Source: Pseudodesulfovibrio pelocollis (GTDB taxonomy: Bacteria; Desulfobacterota; Desulfovibrionia; Desulfovibrionales; Desulfovibrionaceae). Taken from it: DNA of 64,000 nucleotides. This document shows positions 56,419-64,000 of this stretch, one piece after another. Location of the stretch: assembly GCF_030282845.1 (NCBI RefSeq), contig NZ_JASTWE010000002.1:62001-126000 (forward strand), written 5' to 3'. Position 1 is the stretch's first letter, and each line of letters opens with the position of its first letter. Position numbers and translations under genes: made by a program. The notes under the pieces are model-generated. The model was not told the origin of the DNA. It saw nothing but the letters and a program-made list of their open reading frames with translations, and searched no databases.

Positions 56419-56884
56419 CGGAACCTCCAAACTTTTCGCACACGGCCTTGATCTTGTCTTCATTACTTGGGAGCGTGGAAACCTGTTCAATGTATTCGAT
56501 CAGGACCAGACGTTCCCAAACGGAAAGCCCTTCAATTTTTTTGCAGAGAATTTGCCTATCAATCTGAAACTCATCATCGAACACATCCTCTGCTGAAGGA
56601 TCGTATATGCGGCTTTGCAAACCGTGATGCACCCAAAGGCGCAATTCTCGATTTGATATCCTCACGGCAAAAAGTCTTTGGAGGATGTACAAAACTTCGT
56701 TTGCGCTCATGGCATTTCGAAGCAAGGCCATTCCCTCCAGAATCAAGCGATCATATCTCGCGAGATCGGTTTCAACCCGCTCGGAAAAGCTGCTCCCCGG
56801 AAGAACCCGACTTTCTATCGCGGCGCAAACCGCAGGCAGCAGCGTGACTGTTTTTCGTTCCTTGTTTCTTTTCGGTTCCGGCAT
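56408..56884 (-). CDS. Hypothetical protein with basic N-terminus
   Basis: A 158-residue protein. The N-terminus (MPEPKRNKERKTVTLLPAVC) resembles a plasmid ribbon-helix-helix-type arm, followed by helical sequence with ISNRELRLWVHHGLQSRIYD. No family recognised. Partner of the 90-aa gene. Confidence 0.6.
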   Translation of the reverse strand: MPEPKRNKERKTVTLLPAVCAAIESRVLPGSSFSERVETDLARYDRLILEGMALLRNAMSANEVLYILQRLFAVRISNRELRLWVHHGLQSRIYDPSAEDVFDDEFQIDRQILCKKIEGLSVWERLVLIEYIEQVSTLPSNEDKIKAVCEKFGGSDAI

Positions 56885-56986
56885 GCGTCTGATTATGGTA
56901 AAATGTATGACACGACGATTCGTTTTACCTGGTCAATGTCATACTTACTGTCATATCAAGATAATTGCAAGGAGAACCGACTAAAG

Positions 56987-57157
56987 ATGCTCAAAAGAAT
57001 CATTTGCCGAGCCTTTGGAAATCAACTGCGCGGCCTGGATTCAGGGGTCACATTCAGACTTGATTCCATCCCCTTCCCTTTCCGTGTCCTCAGAGCCATC
57101 GGAAAGGTGTCCATCGATCACATTGGCCCGAATCGCTGGGCCATTCGCAAAGCCTAA
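56987..57157 (+). CDS. Small basic protein
   Basis: A 56-residue gene (MLKRIICRAFGNQLRGLDSG) started at ATG 56987 behind AAGGAGAACC. Basic, ending NRWAIRKA. Upstream 'TGTCATACTTACTGTCATATC' repeats suggest a regulated promoter. Unrecognised. Confidence 0.5.
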   Translation: MLKRIICRAFGNQLRGLDSGVTFRLDSIPFPFRVLRAIGKVSIDHIGPNRWAIRKA

Positions 57158-57179
57158 AACCACAATCCGCGGAGACTAC

Positions 57180-57440
57180 ATGCAGGGACTCAATCTTTTC
57201 CTCGAAACTCTGGCCCAGGGCGACGACAAAAACACCATCTTTCGGATCGTTGAAAACGGCAGAATAAAGAAGGTTACGTCCAAGGATGTTCGGGGGTGGC
57301 TGATTGAAATTGGCCGTCAGCAGATGATCGAAAAAACGGCCACGCAACTTGTCATGGCCAACCCGCAGGACGCGAAGGAAGCATACCTCAAGCTGGTATC
57401 GCTCGTCGGGCCGCAAAAAGAACAGAAACATGCGGCCTAG
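57180..57440 (+). CDS. Hypothetical protein
   Basis: An 86-residue protein (MQGLNLFLETLAQGDDKNTI) started at ATG 57180 behind CGGAGAC. Helical C-terminus. Immediately precedes dnaN with a separate TAAAATA -10 box between them. Confidence 0.6.
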   Translation: MQGLNLFLETLAQGDDKNTIFRIVENGRIKKVTSKDVRGWLIEIGRQQMIEKTATQLVMANPQDAKEAYLKLVSLVGPQKEQKHAA

Positions 57441-57510
57441 TTGTAGTTTTAGGCGCTGTTATTTGGTAAAATAGTTTAGCTAAAACCAACCATTCCAAGG
57501 AGAGAAGCAA

Positions 57511-58680
57511 ATGCAGTTCACCGTCATCAACAACAAGATTGTCACCACCATGAAGGCATGCCTCGGACTGATCGCTCCGCGTGACCCTTTCAATCTGGCC
57601 CGCCTGACCACCGAAGCCGGTTCCATCGAATTCAACTGCGCGAACATGAAGGTTTTCTGTTCGGCCAAGATTCCCGCAACCGTCGAAACATTCGGTGTTG
57701 CTTGCGTCGACCTAAAGACCATCTACAACGTGCTGTCCAAGCTCCCCATGGATGTGGACATCACGTTTGCCCTTGAAACCGGTGAACGCAGCGAACTTGT
57801 CATTTCGCAGGGTCGTCGCAGGTACAAGCTTCCTGTTTCCAACCAGCACCCGGAATTTTTCGACGCAACCCCCTTCCCCGAAGAGGAAGCCTTCCTCGAC
57901 GAGGAGCATGCCATTTCCAAGGCTCTCGACAAGGTGAAGCCGTATGTGTCCTCCGAGGAATCACTGGAAGCAATCTCCTGCGTCCTTCTCCGCGGAGAAG
58001 GAAACAGGTTGAGCGTGGTCGGCCTCAACGGACATCAGTTCGCCCGCGTCTCTCAGGAAACGGAATTCACCAACATCCTCAATGGCGACTCCCTTGTGGG
58101 TCTTCGTGGCCTTCAGGAAATCAAGGGGTGGTTGGGCAACGGCAAGGAAACGGAATACGCCTTCGACGAGAAAAGGATTTTCTTCCGGCAGTCCGTGGAC
58201 GGCATCGTCACCACTTTTTCGATGCTTCTCTCCAGCTACCAATACCCCCACTATGGCAACTTCATTGCCAGGGTCCAAGAATGCGAAAAGCCGGTCAAGC
58301 TGATCTGCGACCGCGCCGAAATGATTGACGCAATCAATCGCCTCTCGATCTTCGCCACCGATAACAACCGGCAAGTCCTCTTCAAGATCGACACAAAGAC
58401 CGGGGAATTCATCATGTTCAACTCCGGTTCGGAAACCGGGAACGGAGTGGAGCCGCTGGAAGTCGCGGTCGACGGCACCCTTCCCCCCATCAGCTTCCCC
58501 GCTGCTGGTCTGTCCTGCATACTCAACACCTTTTCCTCAAACAAGGTGTGCCTGACCATCACCGGGTCGGAGAGCCCTTGCCTCGTCGTCGGCATGGATG
58601 ATCTGGATAACGGAGTCGAAACGATCCTGATGCCCATGATGGTTCAAAAAGATACCTACTACTGCGAAGAAGCGGCCTAA
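57511..58680 (+). CDS. dnaN: DNA polymerase III beta sliding clamp (plasmid-encoded)
   Basis: A 389-residue protein, close to the usual about 366-residue clamp length, with three repeated alpha/beta domains: KIPATVETFGVACVDLKTIYNVLSKLP (domain 1), ISKALDKVKPYVSSEESLEAISCVLLRGEGNRLSVVGLNGHQFA (domain 2, the typical R/GhrLA position), and AEMIDAINRLSIFATDNNRQVLFKID, then a C-terminal MPMM motif as expected for the ring interface and protein-binding pocket. AAGGAGAGAAGCAA leader. Clamps are normally chromosomal, so this is a second, element-specific clamp. Confidence 0.85.
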   Translation: MQFTVINNKIVTTMKACLGLIAPRDPFNLARLTTEAGSIEFNCANMKVFCSAKIPATVETFGVACVDLKTIYNVLSKLPMDVDITFALETGERSELVISQGRRRYKLPVSNQHPEFFDATPFPEEEAFLDEEHAISKALDKVKPYVSSEESLEAISCVLLRGEGNRLSVVGLNGHQFARVSQETEFTNILNGDSLVGLRGLQEIKGWLGNGKETEYAFDEKRIFFRQSVDGIVTTFSMLLSSYQYPHYGNFIARVQECEKPVKLICDRAEMIDAINRLSIFATDNNRQVLFKIDTKTGEFIMFNSGSETGNGVEPLEVAVDGTLPPISFPAAGLSCILNTFSSNKVCLTITGSESPCLVVGMDDLDNGVETILMPMMVQKDTYYCEEAA

Positions 58681-58702
58681 CCAAGCACAGTGCCAGTCAT
58701 CG

Positions 58703-58740
58703 AAAGGCCCTCTCTGATCGTTCCTCAGAGGGGGCCTTCA
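58703..58740 (+). terminator. Rho-independent terminator after dnaN
   Basis: AAGGCCCTCTCTGA/TCAGAGGGGGCCTT stem-loop with a short T tail. Confidence 0.75.
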
Positions 58741-58777
58741 ACTTGCCACTCAGAAAATTTCAAGGCAAAGAAGCTCT

Positions 58778-59491
58778 ATGCGAATACTCCGATTCATAAT
58801 ACTCATGGTTCTTGTGATTCCCTTCGCCGCACTTGCGGAGGTCAAAGAGGATTTGACCCTGAAGGCAGACAAGGTTTGGTTCAGACAGGAAACTTTTTCA
58901 GTGAAAGGTGACGCGGATCATGGCCAGTATCGACAAGTAAAGTTCGTCATCCCTGAAGGCAATCTACTTCTCGGACTTGATGTCAAAGTCCTTGCGAGGT
59001 TCCCCGAAAACGAATCCCCTTTCTCTGCCCTGTCCACAACCGGTTGGCGTTTGACGCATATCGACAAATTTCCCGAATACAACTCTGGCGACCACCCGGA
59101 ATCGTCGTTTACGATTGAAATGTGGGCGCACAAGTATGGCAATTGGCATGCCCCCAGGCGAGCGGAGATTTCGTTGCAAGTTTCGTATGTCTATTACGAC
59201 CTGGCTGGAATTGAGGCAGTCGAATTCAATCTTGCCGTCGATGAAACCCTGAAAAACATCCACCCCATGCCGACACACATTACCGCGCAGGATGCCTTTG
59301 AAAAAATCGACCGGACGGACGGGCCTATCAAGGGGATAGAGGAAGTTACCCTCAGATCGGACGAGAGATGCTATTGGGGCTCTCAGCCAAGCTGCACGGA
59401 CTGCATGATGGTCAGGTATAACAACAGCACAGGAAAAAGAACTTTACGCTACTTCTACAACGCCCGTCCCGCAGACGGATTCTGCGAATAG
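58778..59491 (+). CDS. Exported hypothetical protein
   Basis: A 237-residue protein with a signal peptide (MRILRFIILMVLVIPFAALA, cleavage before EVK). The mature part is beta-rich, and the C-terminus has a cysteine cluster (RCYWGSQPSCTDCMM...GFC) probably forming disulfides. Own unit between the dnaN terminator and the terminator at 59522. Unrecognised. Confidence 0.7.
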   Translation: MRILRFIILMVLVIPFAALAEVKEDLTLKADKVWFRQETFSVKGDADHGQYRQVKFVIPEGNLLLGLDVKVLARFPENESPFSALSTTGWRLTHIDKFPEYNSGDHPESSFTIEMWAHKYGNWHAPRRAEISLQVSYVYYDLAGIEAVEFNLAVDETLKNIHPMPTHITAQDAFEKIDRTDGPIKGIEEVTLRSDERCYWGSQPSCTDCMMVRYNNSTGKRTLRYFYNARPADGFCE

Positions 59492-59521
59492 TCCTCAGAA
59501 AACTCCCCATAAAATACGAAT

Positions 59522-59547
59522 AACCCCACACAATCATGTGGGGTTTT
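59522..59547 (+). terminator. Rho-independent terminator before the PRTRC operon
   Basis: AACCCCACA(CAATCA)TGTGGGGTT followed by TTTT. Confidence 0.85.
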
Positions 59548-59631
59548 TGTTGCTTTTTGAATTTTTGCCTATTGTAGTAGGCAAAAGTTTGATAAAATTA
59601 CGCATCGATCAACCCTCAAGGAGAAGAAACC

Positions 59632-60354
59632 ATGTTTGCAGAATTGAAAGAAATCATTCCCGCCAACGGCACGTTGCAAATCACGCTCAAGGCGAAGGAC
59701 GGCAAGCTGAACGCTTCCATCCTGCCCGTCTTCCCCATCACCGATGTGACCATTCCCGGCAAGTCCACCTACGACAAGGAAAGCGTCACGGTGAACAACA
59801 TCACCCCGCTCCTGCTTTCCGGGTCCATTGAGGACTTCGACGCCGAGTTCATCAATGCGGTGCGCGACTACACCCCCGCCGTGATCGGATTCCAGAGCAA
59901 CGTCACCGAGGCCAAGGCTTCCTTCGACGCAAAGCTGGCCGAAATGAAGGACAAGGCTGATGCCAAGAAGAAGAATGGCTCCAAGTCCACCCCCACTCCC
60001 GAAGTGGACCGAACCGAGGGCGATGTGGACGAAGAAAAGGTCAAAACCCTGACCCATGTCCCCGCTTCGGACGGCAACTTCCTCAGCGCGATCAAGGACG
60101 CGAACCTGCCGACCTTGGAAGATGCCCTGACCAACAGAATGAGCCTGACCAACGCCGAAGCCATTGCCAAGGAGATCAAGAAGATCAACGGCAAGGACTT
60201 GGCAGAAACCCTGACCGGCCCCCTGTCGGCATGGTTCAAATCCGAAACGGACCCCGGGCAGAAGGACCAGATAGGCAAGCGGCTCGTCAAGATCACCGGC
60301 AAAAGCCTTGAGGAACTCAACCTCGTCGCAAAGACCCTGTCCCTTTTGGGCTAA
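59632..60354 (+). CDS. PRTRC system protein E
   Basis: A 240-residue protein starting MFAELKEIIPANGTLQITLKAKDGKLNASILP, the typical beginning of PRTRC protein E, with DVTIPGKSTYDKESVTVNNITPLLLSGS. It then has a charged Lys/Glu linker and a C-terminal helical region. PRTRC (ParB-related, ThiF-related cassette) is a plasmid-associated set of about six proteins of unproven function. First gene of the cassette here, behind AAGGAGAAGAAACC. Confidence 0.85.
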   Translation: MFAELKEIIPANGTLQITLKAKDGKLNASILPVFPITDVTIPGKSTYDKESVTVNNITPLLLSGSIEDFDAEFINAVRDYTPAVIGFQSNVTEAKASFDAKLAEMKDKADAKKKNGSKSTPTPEVDRTEGDVDEEKVKTLTHVPASDGNFLSAIKDANLPTLEDALTNRMSLTNAEAIAKEIKKINGKDLAETLTGPLSAWFKSETDPGQKDQIGKRLVKITGKSLEELNLVAKTLSLLG

Positions 60355-60366
60355 AGGAGAAAAGAA

Positions 60367-60591
60367 ATGGCTCTCGCAGTAGAATCTCTGCCCCGCAAGT
60401 TTGAAATCAAGATCGGCGGCAACACCATCGTTCTGGATGACCCGTTTCCCAACCTTGGACCGGAGGAAGTCAAAGACATGCTTCTCCAGCAATACCCTGA
60501 ACTGGCAAGCTCCAAGGTGGAAGGACCGAGACTGACCGCCGATGCACAGGTGTTCACCATGTCAGCCGGAAAGGTCGGCGTGAAGGGATAG
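60367..60591 (+). CDS. PRTRC system protein C (ubiquitin-like)
   Basis: A 74-residue protein, FEIKIGGNTIVLDDPFPNLGPEEVKDMLLQQYPELASSKVEGP onwards, the size and pattern of PRTRC protein C, thought to have a ubiquitin-like beta-grasp fold. The C-terminus KVGVKG has no diglycine. It lies 12 bp after E, behind AAAGGAGAAAAGAA. Confidence 0.85.
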   Translation: MALAVESLPRKFEIKIGGNTIVLDDPFPNLGPEEVKDMLLQQYPELASSKVEGPRLTADAQVFTMSAGKVGVKG

Positions 60592-60642
60592 TCCCATGCC
60601 GACCACCACGGAACTTATCAACGCTTGGAGAGAGGAAGGGCG

Positions 60643-61788
60643 ATGCGAAACGCGACCGCAAGAGCTTGGGAACCTGTCGGACTGCATGAAGGACAGTCAC
60701 AACCTGTTCAGTCGTGCGCTAATCAGTTCGGACGGCTCTTTGGTCCGGTCTGGCGCAAAACACAGGAAGAGGACGGTGGCTCCGTCCTCGCTCCTGGCTC
60801 CGCTTCTGTAGCCCTCCCCGATATATCCTCTCTGGACATATCTCTCTCTTCGCACACTGTGGGCCGTGAGCAGGAATGGCTTTCCAAGGTCATTCCTGCC
60901 CCGGAACGCTTTCTGTCCGACCTCTGGCCTTGTTTGCAATCAATCGGGATTGAGGAAAGGGATTGGCCTGTCGTAACAATCGCACATGAGATCGCCATAC
61001 ATTATTGGCGGGAACTTCATGCTTGGGCCAAGGATAACCGCTTCAACTATCAGATAGGCCTCAACGAGCAGGAATACAGCATTGATCTGGCTCTGTCGTA
61101 CAGTTCATTTCTTGAATACGACATGTACATCGTCCCCCTTGAAATTCTGAACAAATACGAATTCGCTGATTACGGCTTATGTCGATTCATCGGGCAAGGC
61201 ATGGCTCTCCTCAAGACCATCGGTTTTGAGGATGGGGATGATTGGGTGGAGTGGTATTTGGAGAATCAGGAAGAGTGGCTTGAGGAAGACGAGGAACCGG
61301 AAATATTTCTACAAGAGATTAAGCCGAGGATACAACAGCAACGGGCCTTTCACCAGGAATTGACCAAATTTTCCGACAACACCCGCTGTCTGTTTGAAAC
61401 ATATATCGCAAGCGAAGGCGTCGACTTGTTCTGGCAGGATTGGGGCAGAAAGATTTTGTCTGCTATCGATAATTTGGGCGATCTTGGTCAGTTCAACGCT
61501 GATGCCGATGAATGCGACGATGATTGCGACGACATGGACGAATACAAAATGTCTTTCCGTGAGCATTTTGCCGTGGGAAATGCTGAAAACGAAGTCTGGG
61601 ATTTCATGAATGACATGTTTCGGGACAAGATCTATAATGAGGGATTTTTCGAACCAACAGTCCAAATCCGACTCTCGAAAGGGAGTCTCGATGAAGCCCT
61701 CTTTTCTCTGAAACAGGTGTCGGAAACAGGTAGAATGTTGTACAATTTGGGTGAAGTTGCCTGTGATCTGTGCGAACTTTGTTCTTAG
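60643..61788 (+). CDS. PRTRC system protein F-like
   Basis: A 381-residue protein between C and B, the usual place of PRTRC F. I start it at ATG 60643 behind AGAGGAAGGG. Residues 90-180 (PAPERFLSDLWPCLQSIGIEERDW...YWRELHAWAKDNRFNYQIGL) and an acidic segment (DADECDDDCDDMDEY) precede a helical end. The first about 70 residues are low-complexity. A competing frame from ATG 60596 overlaps it and is probably spurious. Confidence 0.7.
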   Translation: MRNATARAWEPVGLHEGQSQPVQSCANQFGRLFGPVWRKTQEEDGGSVLAPGSASVALPDISSLDISLSSHTVGREQEWLSKVIPAPERFLSDLWPCLQSIGIEERDWPVVTIAHEIAIHYWRELHAWAKDNRFNYQIGLNEQEYSIDLALSYSSFLEYDMYIVPLEILNKYEFADYGLCRFIGQGMALLKTIGFEDGDDWVEWYLENQEEWLEEDEEPEIFLQEIKPRIQQQRAFHQELTKFSDNTRCLFETYIASEGVDLFWQDWGRKILSAIDNLGDLGQFNADADECDDDCDDMDEYKMSFREHFAVGNAENEVWDFMNDMFRDKIYNEGFFEPTVQIRLSKGSLDEALFSLKQVSETGRMLYNLGEVACDLCELCS

Positions 61789-61797
61789 GAGAGAGAA

Positions 61798-62490
61798 ATG
61801 GAATCATTCAGCGACTACACCCCGAAACAGGCCATTTTCATATACCGCAACAAGGCCAACAACGTCCATCTGAGGACACATGACCTGCATATTCAGGATA
61901 ATCGCCCGGTCCTCGGTGAAGGCCGGTCAATGAGCGACGAGGCTATCAAGGCACTGATCGTCGATCTGGGGAAGAACGTCATTACCCAACGCGGTGGCCT
62001 TCTCCCCAAGCGCGTCCTGTCCGTTCGGCCCAACGGTGACATCCTCTGGTGGGTCAAGGCAGCAAGGCGGCAACTCAATGTCCATGAATGTGTGGGCATC
62101 AAAAGCGGCATTGCGCCCTTCCCCGCCCTGCTCTTCGCTCTCAAGGACTCCACGCTCAAGGCGTTTGCTCTCAAAAAGACAGGCACTCCGACCGAGCAAA
62201 CCCGCCTGTACAGATTGCCCCTCTGGAATCTCATGGGAAGTCATGGTGGCATGTGCATGGGCTCGGCCGACTTTCAGACCGAAGGGACTTACCGGGAGAT
62301 TATCGAAAAGGCTGAAGATGGATTTTTCAATTCACAGTTCTCTCATGCCAATGAATCAGCCTGTAAGTCCGGGTCCATTTCGAAAATGTGGGCTGCTCTT
62401 GTTGGTACGGACAAACCCTTTCCCAAGGACGAATTGTTGCCCTGCGGTTATCACAACGTGGGCGAATTCATGAAAGCCAGCGGTTTCTAG
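61798..62490 (+). CDS. PRTRC system protein B
   Basis: A 230-residue protein behind AGGAGAGAGAA. It matches PRTRC B by context and by landmarks: LGEGRSMSDEAIKALIVDL, PKRVLSVRPNGDILWWVKAARRQLNV, PFPALLFALKDSTLKAFALK, TRLYRLPLWNL, GGMCMGSADFQ. The B protein has been proposed to be E2-like, working with the ThiF/E1-like partner (from memory of comparative studies, not proven). Confidence 0.88.
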   Translation: MESFSDYTPKQAIFIYRNKANNVHLRTHDLHIQDNRPVLGEGRSMSDEAIKALIVDLGKNVITQRGGLLPKRVLSVRPNGDILWWVKAARRQLNVHECVGIKSGIAPFPALLFALKDSTLKAFALKKTGTPTEQTRLYRLPLWNLMGSHGGMCMGSADFQTEGTYREIIEKAEDGFFNSQFSHANESACKSGSISKMWAALVGTDKPFPKDELLPCGYHNVGEFMKASGF

Positions 62491-62502
62491 GAGATCACGA
62501 TC

Positions 62503-63315
62503 ATGCGCCACTACATCGAACAGAAATTTCTCAACCCGGTCCACCCTGTCACCATCGTTGTCGTCGGGGCCGGTGGAACGGGGTCACAAGTCCTGACCAA
62601 TCTAGCCAAGATGTCCCACTCCCTTCGCCAGCTTGGACACCCCGGCCTCTATATCGTCGCGGTGGACGACGACACCGTGTCCGAAACCAACATTGGACGA
62701 CAGGCTTTCGGCCTTGGCGATTTGGGCCAGAACAAGGCGAGCATCCTCATTTCGCGCCTGAACGCATATTTCGGAACAGACTGGACCATAGACCCCATCC
62801 GTCTCGAAAAAGACCTTCCCAAGGCCATAGGCGGCATCAGTTGGGGTTATGTGGACATGCTCATAACCTGTGTCGATTCGGCCAAGGCACGAATTGAAAT
62901 CCTGTCTGGGATTTCGGCCCTACCTGACAACGAGAAGCCGACCTATCACTTGGATTTTGGGAACAGGAAAAAAAGCGGTCAGGCAATCCTCGGAACACTC
63001 AAGCCCGTTTCGCAGCCAGAAGGATTGGAAGACGCTGTAGACTCCCTTCCCACGGTTCTTGATCTGTTCCCTCACATTGCTGATATGGACGACGAGGCCG
63101 ATCTTCCGTCCTGCTCCACTCGCGAGGCTCTTGAAAAGCAAGACCTGTTCGTGAACTCAACCCTTGCCAATTTGGGCATGGACCTTTTTTGGACCTTGTT
63201 CCGTCAGGGATACATCGAGATTCATGGCGGCTTTATGAGCGTGAACCAGTTCACCGCAAGTCCTTTGCATATCAACTTTGCAACGTGGGAACGGTTCGGA
63301 TACAAGGCTGCGTAG
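62503..63315 (+). CDS. PRTRC system ThiF/E1-like adenylyltransferase
   Basis: A 270-residue E1-like protein. The nucleotide-binding GAGGTGSQ (G22-Q29), the acidic IVAVDDDTV, NIGRQAFGLGDLGQNKA (arginine and lysine of the adenylation site) and the LDFGNRKKSGQA stretch fit PRTRC ThiF. E1-like enzymes activate the C-terminus of a ubiquitin-like protein with ATP; protein C is the candidate partner. Starts behind AGGAG, 12 bp after B. Confidence 0.9.
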   Translation: MRHYIEQKFLNPVHPVTIVVVGAGGTGSQVLTNLAKMSHSLRQLGHPGLYIVAVDDDTVSETNIGRQAFGLGDLGQNKASILISRLNAYFGTDWTIDPIRLEKDLPKAIGGISWGYVDMLITCVDSAKARIEILSGISALPDNEKPTYHLDFGNRKKSGQAILGTLKPVSQPEGLEDAVDSLPTVLDLFPHIADMDDEADLPSCSTREALEKQDLFVNSTLANLGMDLFWTLFRQGYIEIHGGFMSVNQFTASPLHINFATWERFGYKAA

Positions 63316-63316
63316 C

Positions 63317-64000
63317 ATGTCAGAAAAAAGGCAACCAGAATTCATCTTCCAGGCGAACCGGAAAAACCCGGAGAAAGGTGGTAAACCCATCCACCTATCA
63401 GTCTTCGAGCTTTTCCCTGCGAAGCTTTGGAAGAATGTTCCGAAGGTGATTGAAAATTACGGACAACACGTTTCTCTGTTCGGCCTATACCGCCTGCGGA
63501 TTGACCGGCAGTGGTTTTCTTTTCATCCGAACTATCTTTTTTTGACCTTTCATGAGGCTTGGCGCGTCATTGGTTCAATGACCTCTCAGGCTATTCAGGT
63601 GCCGGTCAATTGGGATCATGACTATCACCATTTCGAGCGTGGTGATCGGGTTCGCGCCAAAAGAACTGAGTGGTTTGTCAAAACTGTAGTCCTGTCCTCA
63701 ACGATTGATGATTTTGGGATCGAATGGGTGAAGGTACATGGGCATCCCGACTTGATACCAGCCAACACCCTCTCTCCTTCTGAAAATCTGGATAGGAGCA
63801 AGGCCACATCATATTCCGAGGCCGTTGCCAAACTCTGCAAGGGCATGGCCCTCTGGCATTGGCCTGAACTTCCGTATCGCAAACAGCCTCTTCCTGAATC
63901 ATGGGAAGTCATCACCCAAGAGCAGTGCGCTCAAAGGGGCATTGACCCCAAACTGTCAACGGTCGTGGCTTTGCAGCTCGGCGGCATGTCAATGCACGAA
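63317..64000 (+). CDS. Hypothetical protein in the PRTRC operon (partial)
   Basis: An open frame from ATG 63317, 1 bp after the ThiF stop, runs off the window (228 codons). It begins MSEKRQPEFIFQANRKNPEK and has SVFELFPAKLWKNVP, a beta-rich middle (FERGDRVRAKRTEWFVKTVV) and a helical stretch. I do not recognise it as PRTRC A or ParB. Its tight coupling to the cassette suggests a linked function. Confidence 0.75.
   Translation, partial: MSEKRQPEFIFQANRKNPEKGGKPIHLSVFELFPAKLWKNVPKVIENYGQHVSLFGLYRLRIDRQWFSFHPNYLFLTFHEAWRVIGSMTSQAIQVPVNWDHDYHHFERGDRVRAKRTEWFVKTVVLSSTIDDFGIEWVKVHGHPDLIPANTLSPSENLDRSKATSYSEAVAKLCKGMALWHWPELPYRKQPLPESWEVITQEQCAQRGIDPKLSTVVALQLGGMSMHE

Noticed and set aside
60596-60811. 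71-codon frame starting MPTTTELINAWRE between PRTRC C and F
   Set aside because: It overlaps the 381-aa PRTRC F-like frame, which has a stronger ribosome site and continues for the full gene; a frameshifted native F start cannot be fully excluded.

Overview
The window looks like part of a large plasmid or plasmid-like mobile element of a Gram-negative, deltaproteobacterial-type host, most likely Desulfovibrio-like. The clues are a MucR/Ros zinc-finger regulator, a CI-type repressor of the kind common in Desulfovibrionales, DUF5131 and NADAR genes, and a lone CRISPR repeat close to the type I-C repeat I remember from Desulfovibrio vulgaris. Host assignment is inference. The plasmid call rests on a ParM/StbA-like actin gene at the left edge, a PRTRC cassette (E, C, F, B, ThiF) at the right edge, two HU-like proteins, a plasmid-borne DnaN clamp, and no ribosomal or central-metabolism operon. 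Many small, tightly packed, phage-like genes suggest mixed phage/plasmid ancestry.

Layout. 1-9.7 kb: partial parM-like gene with a 12-copy 8-bp repeat array upstream, an HD-GYP-like protein, a SprT-like metalloprotease, a DnaB-like protein lacking Walker A, RtcB RNA ligase and small genes. 9.8-12.4 kb: two-gene CBASS-like defence pair (patatin phospholipase plus CD-NTase). 12.8-23.0 kb: leftward block of small orphan genes with NADAR, DUF6884 and MucR genes and a frameshifted ParB-like gene. 23.1-38.1 kb: rightward block with a lipoprotein, DUF5131, tRNA-Pro, an extracellular nuclease-like protein, an adenine methyltransferase with a clamp-binding tail, an intact ParB-like gene, a radical SAM protein and a GGQ release-factor-like protein. 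Three genes of this block have paralogues in the leftward block. 38.1-40.0 kb: leftward CI-like repressor and partner. 40.2-43.1 kb: short rightward operon.

43.1-47.2 kb is a decayed, rearranged zone. It holds a C-terminal fragment of a TnpB/Cas12-type protein, one isolated CRISPR repeat, a leftward transcript with three micro-ORFs, and a HipBA module whose toxin gene is split near its 5' end by an IS1111-type IS110 element. 47.3-53.8 kb: secreted proteins, a DsbC-like lipoprotein, a YdjM-like membrane protein, HU and a winged-helix regulator with palindromic operators. 53.95-54.66 kb: a strong promoter and a strong terminator bracket about 675 nt of hairpin-rich DNA with no convincing gene, a candidate large structured RNA. 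54.7-64.0 kb: small genes, a second HU-like protein, DnaN and the PRTRC operon, which continues past the edge.

How it fits together: ParM-like and PRTRC proteins probably handle maintenance. DnaN and the DnaB-like protein touch replication. CBASS, HipBA, NADAR and the CRISPR-derived pieces are conflict functions. RtcB and the GGQ protein could serve RNA or ribosome repair. Many units share an extended -10 promoter (TGnTATAAT) and a leader ending in a GGAGAGAAACA-like ribosome site, suggesting a common expression style.
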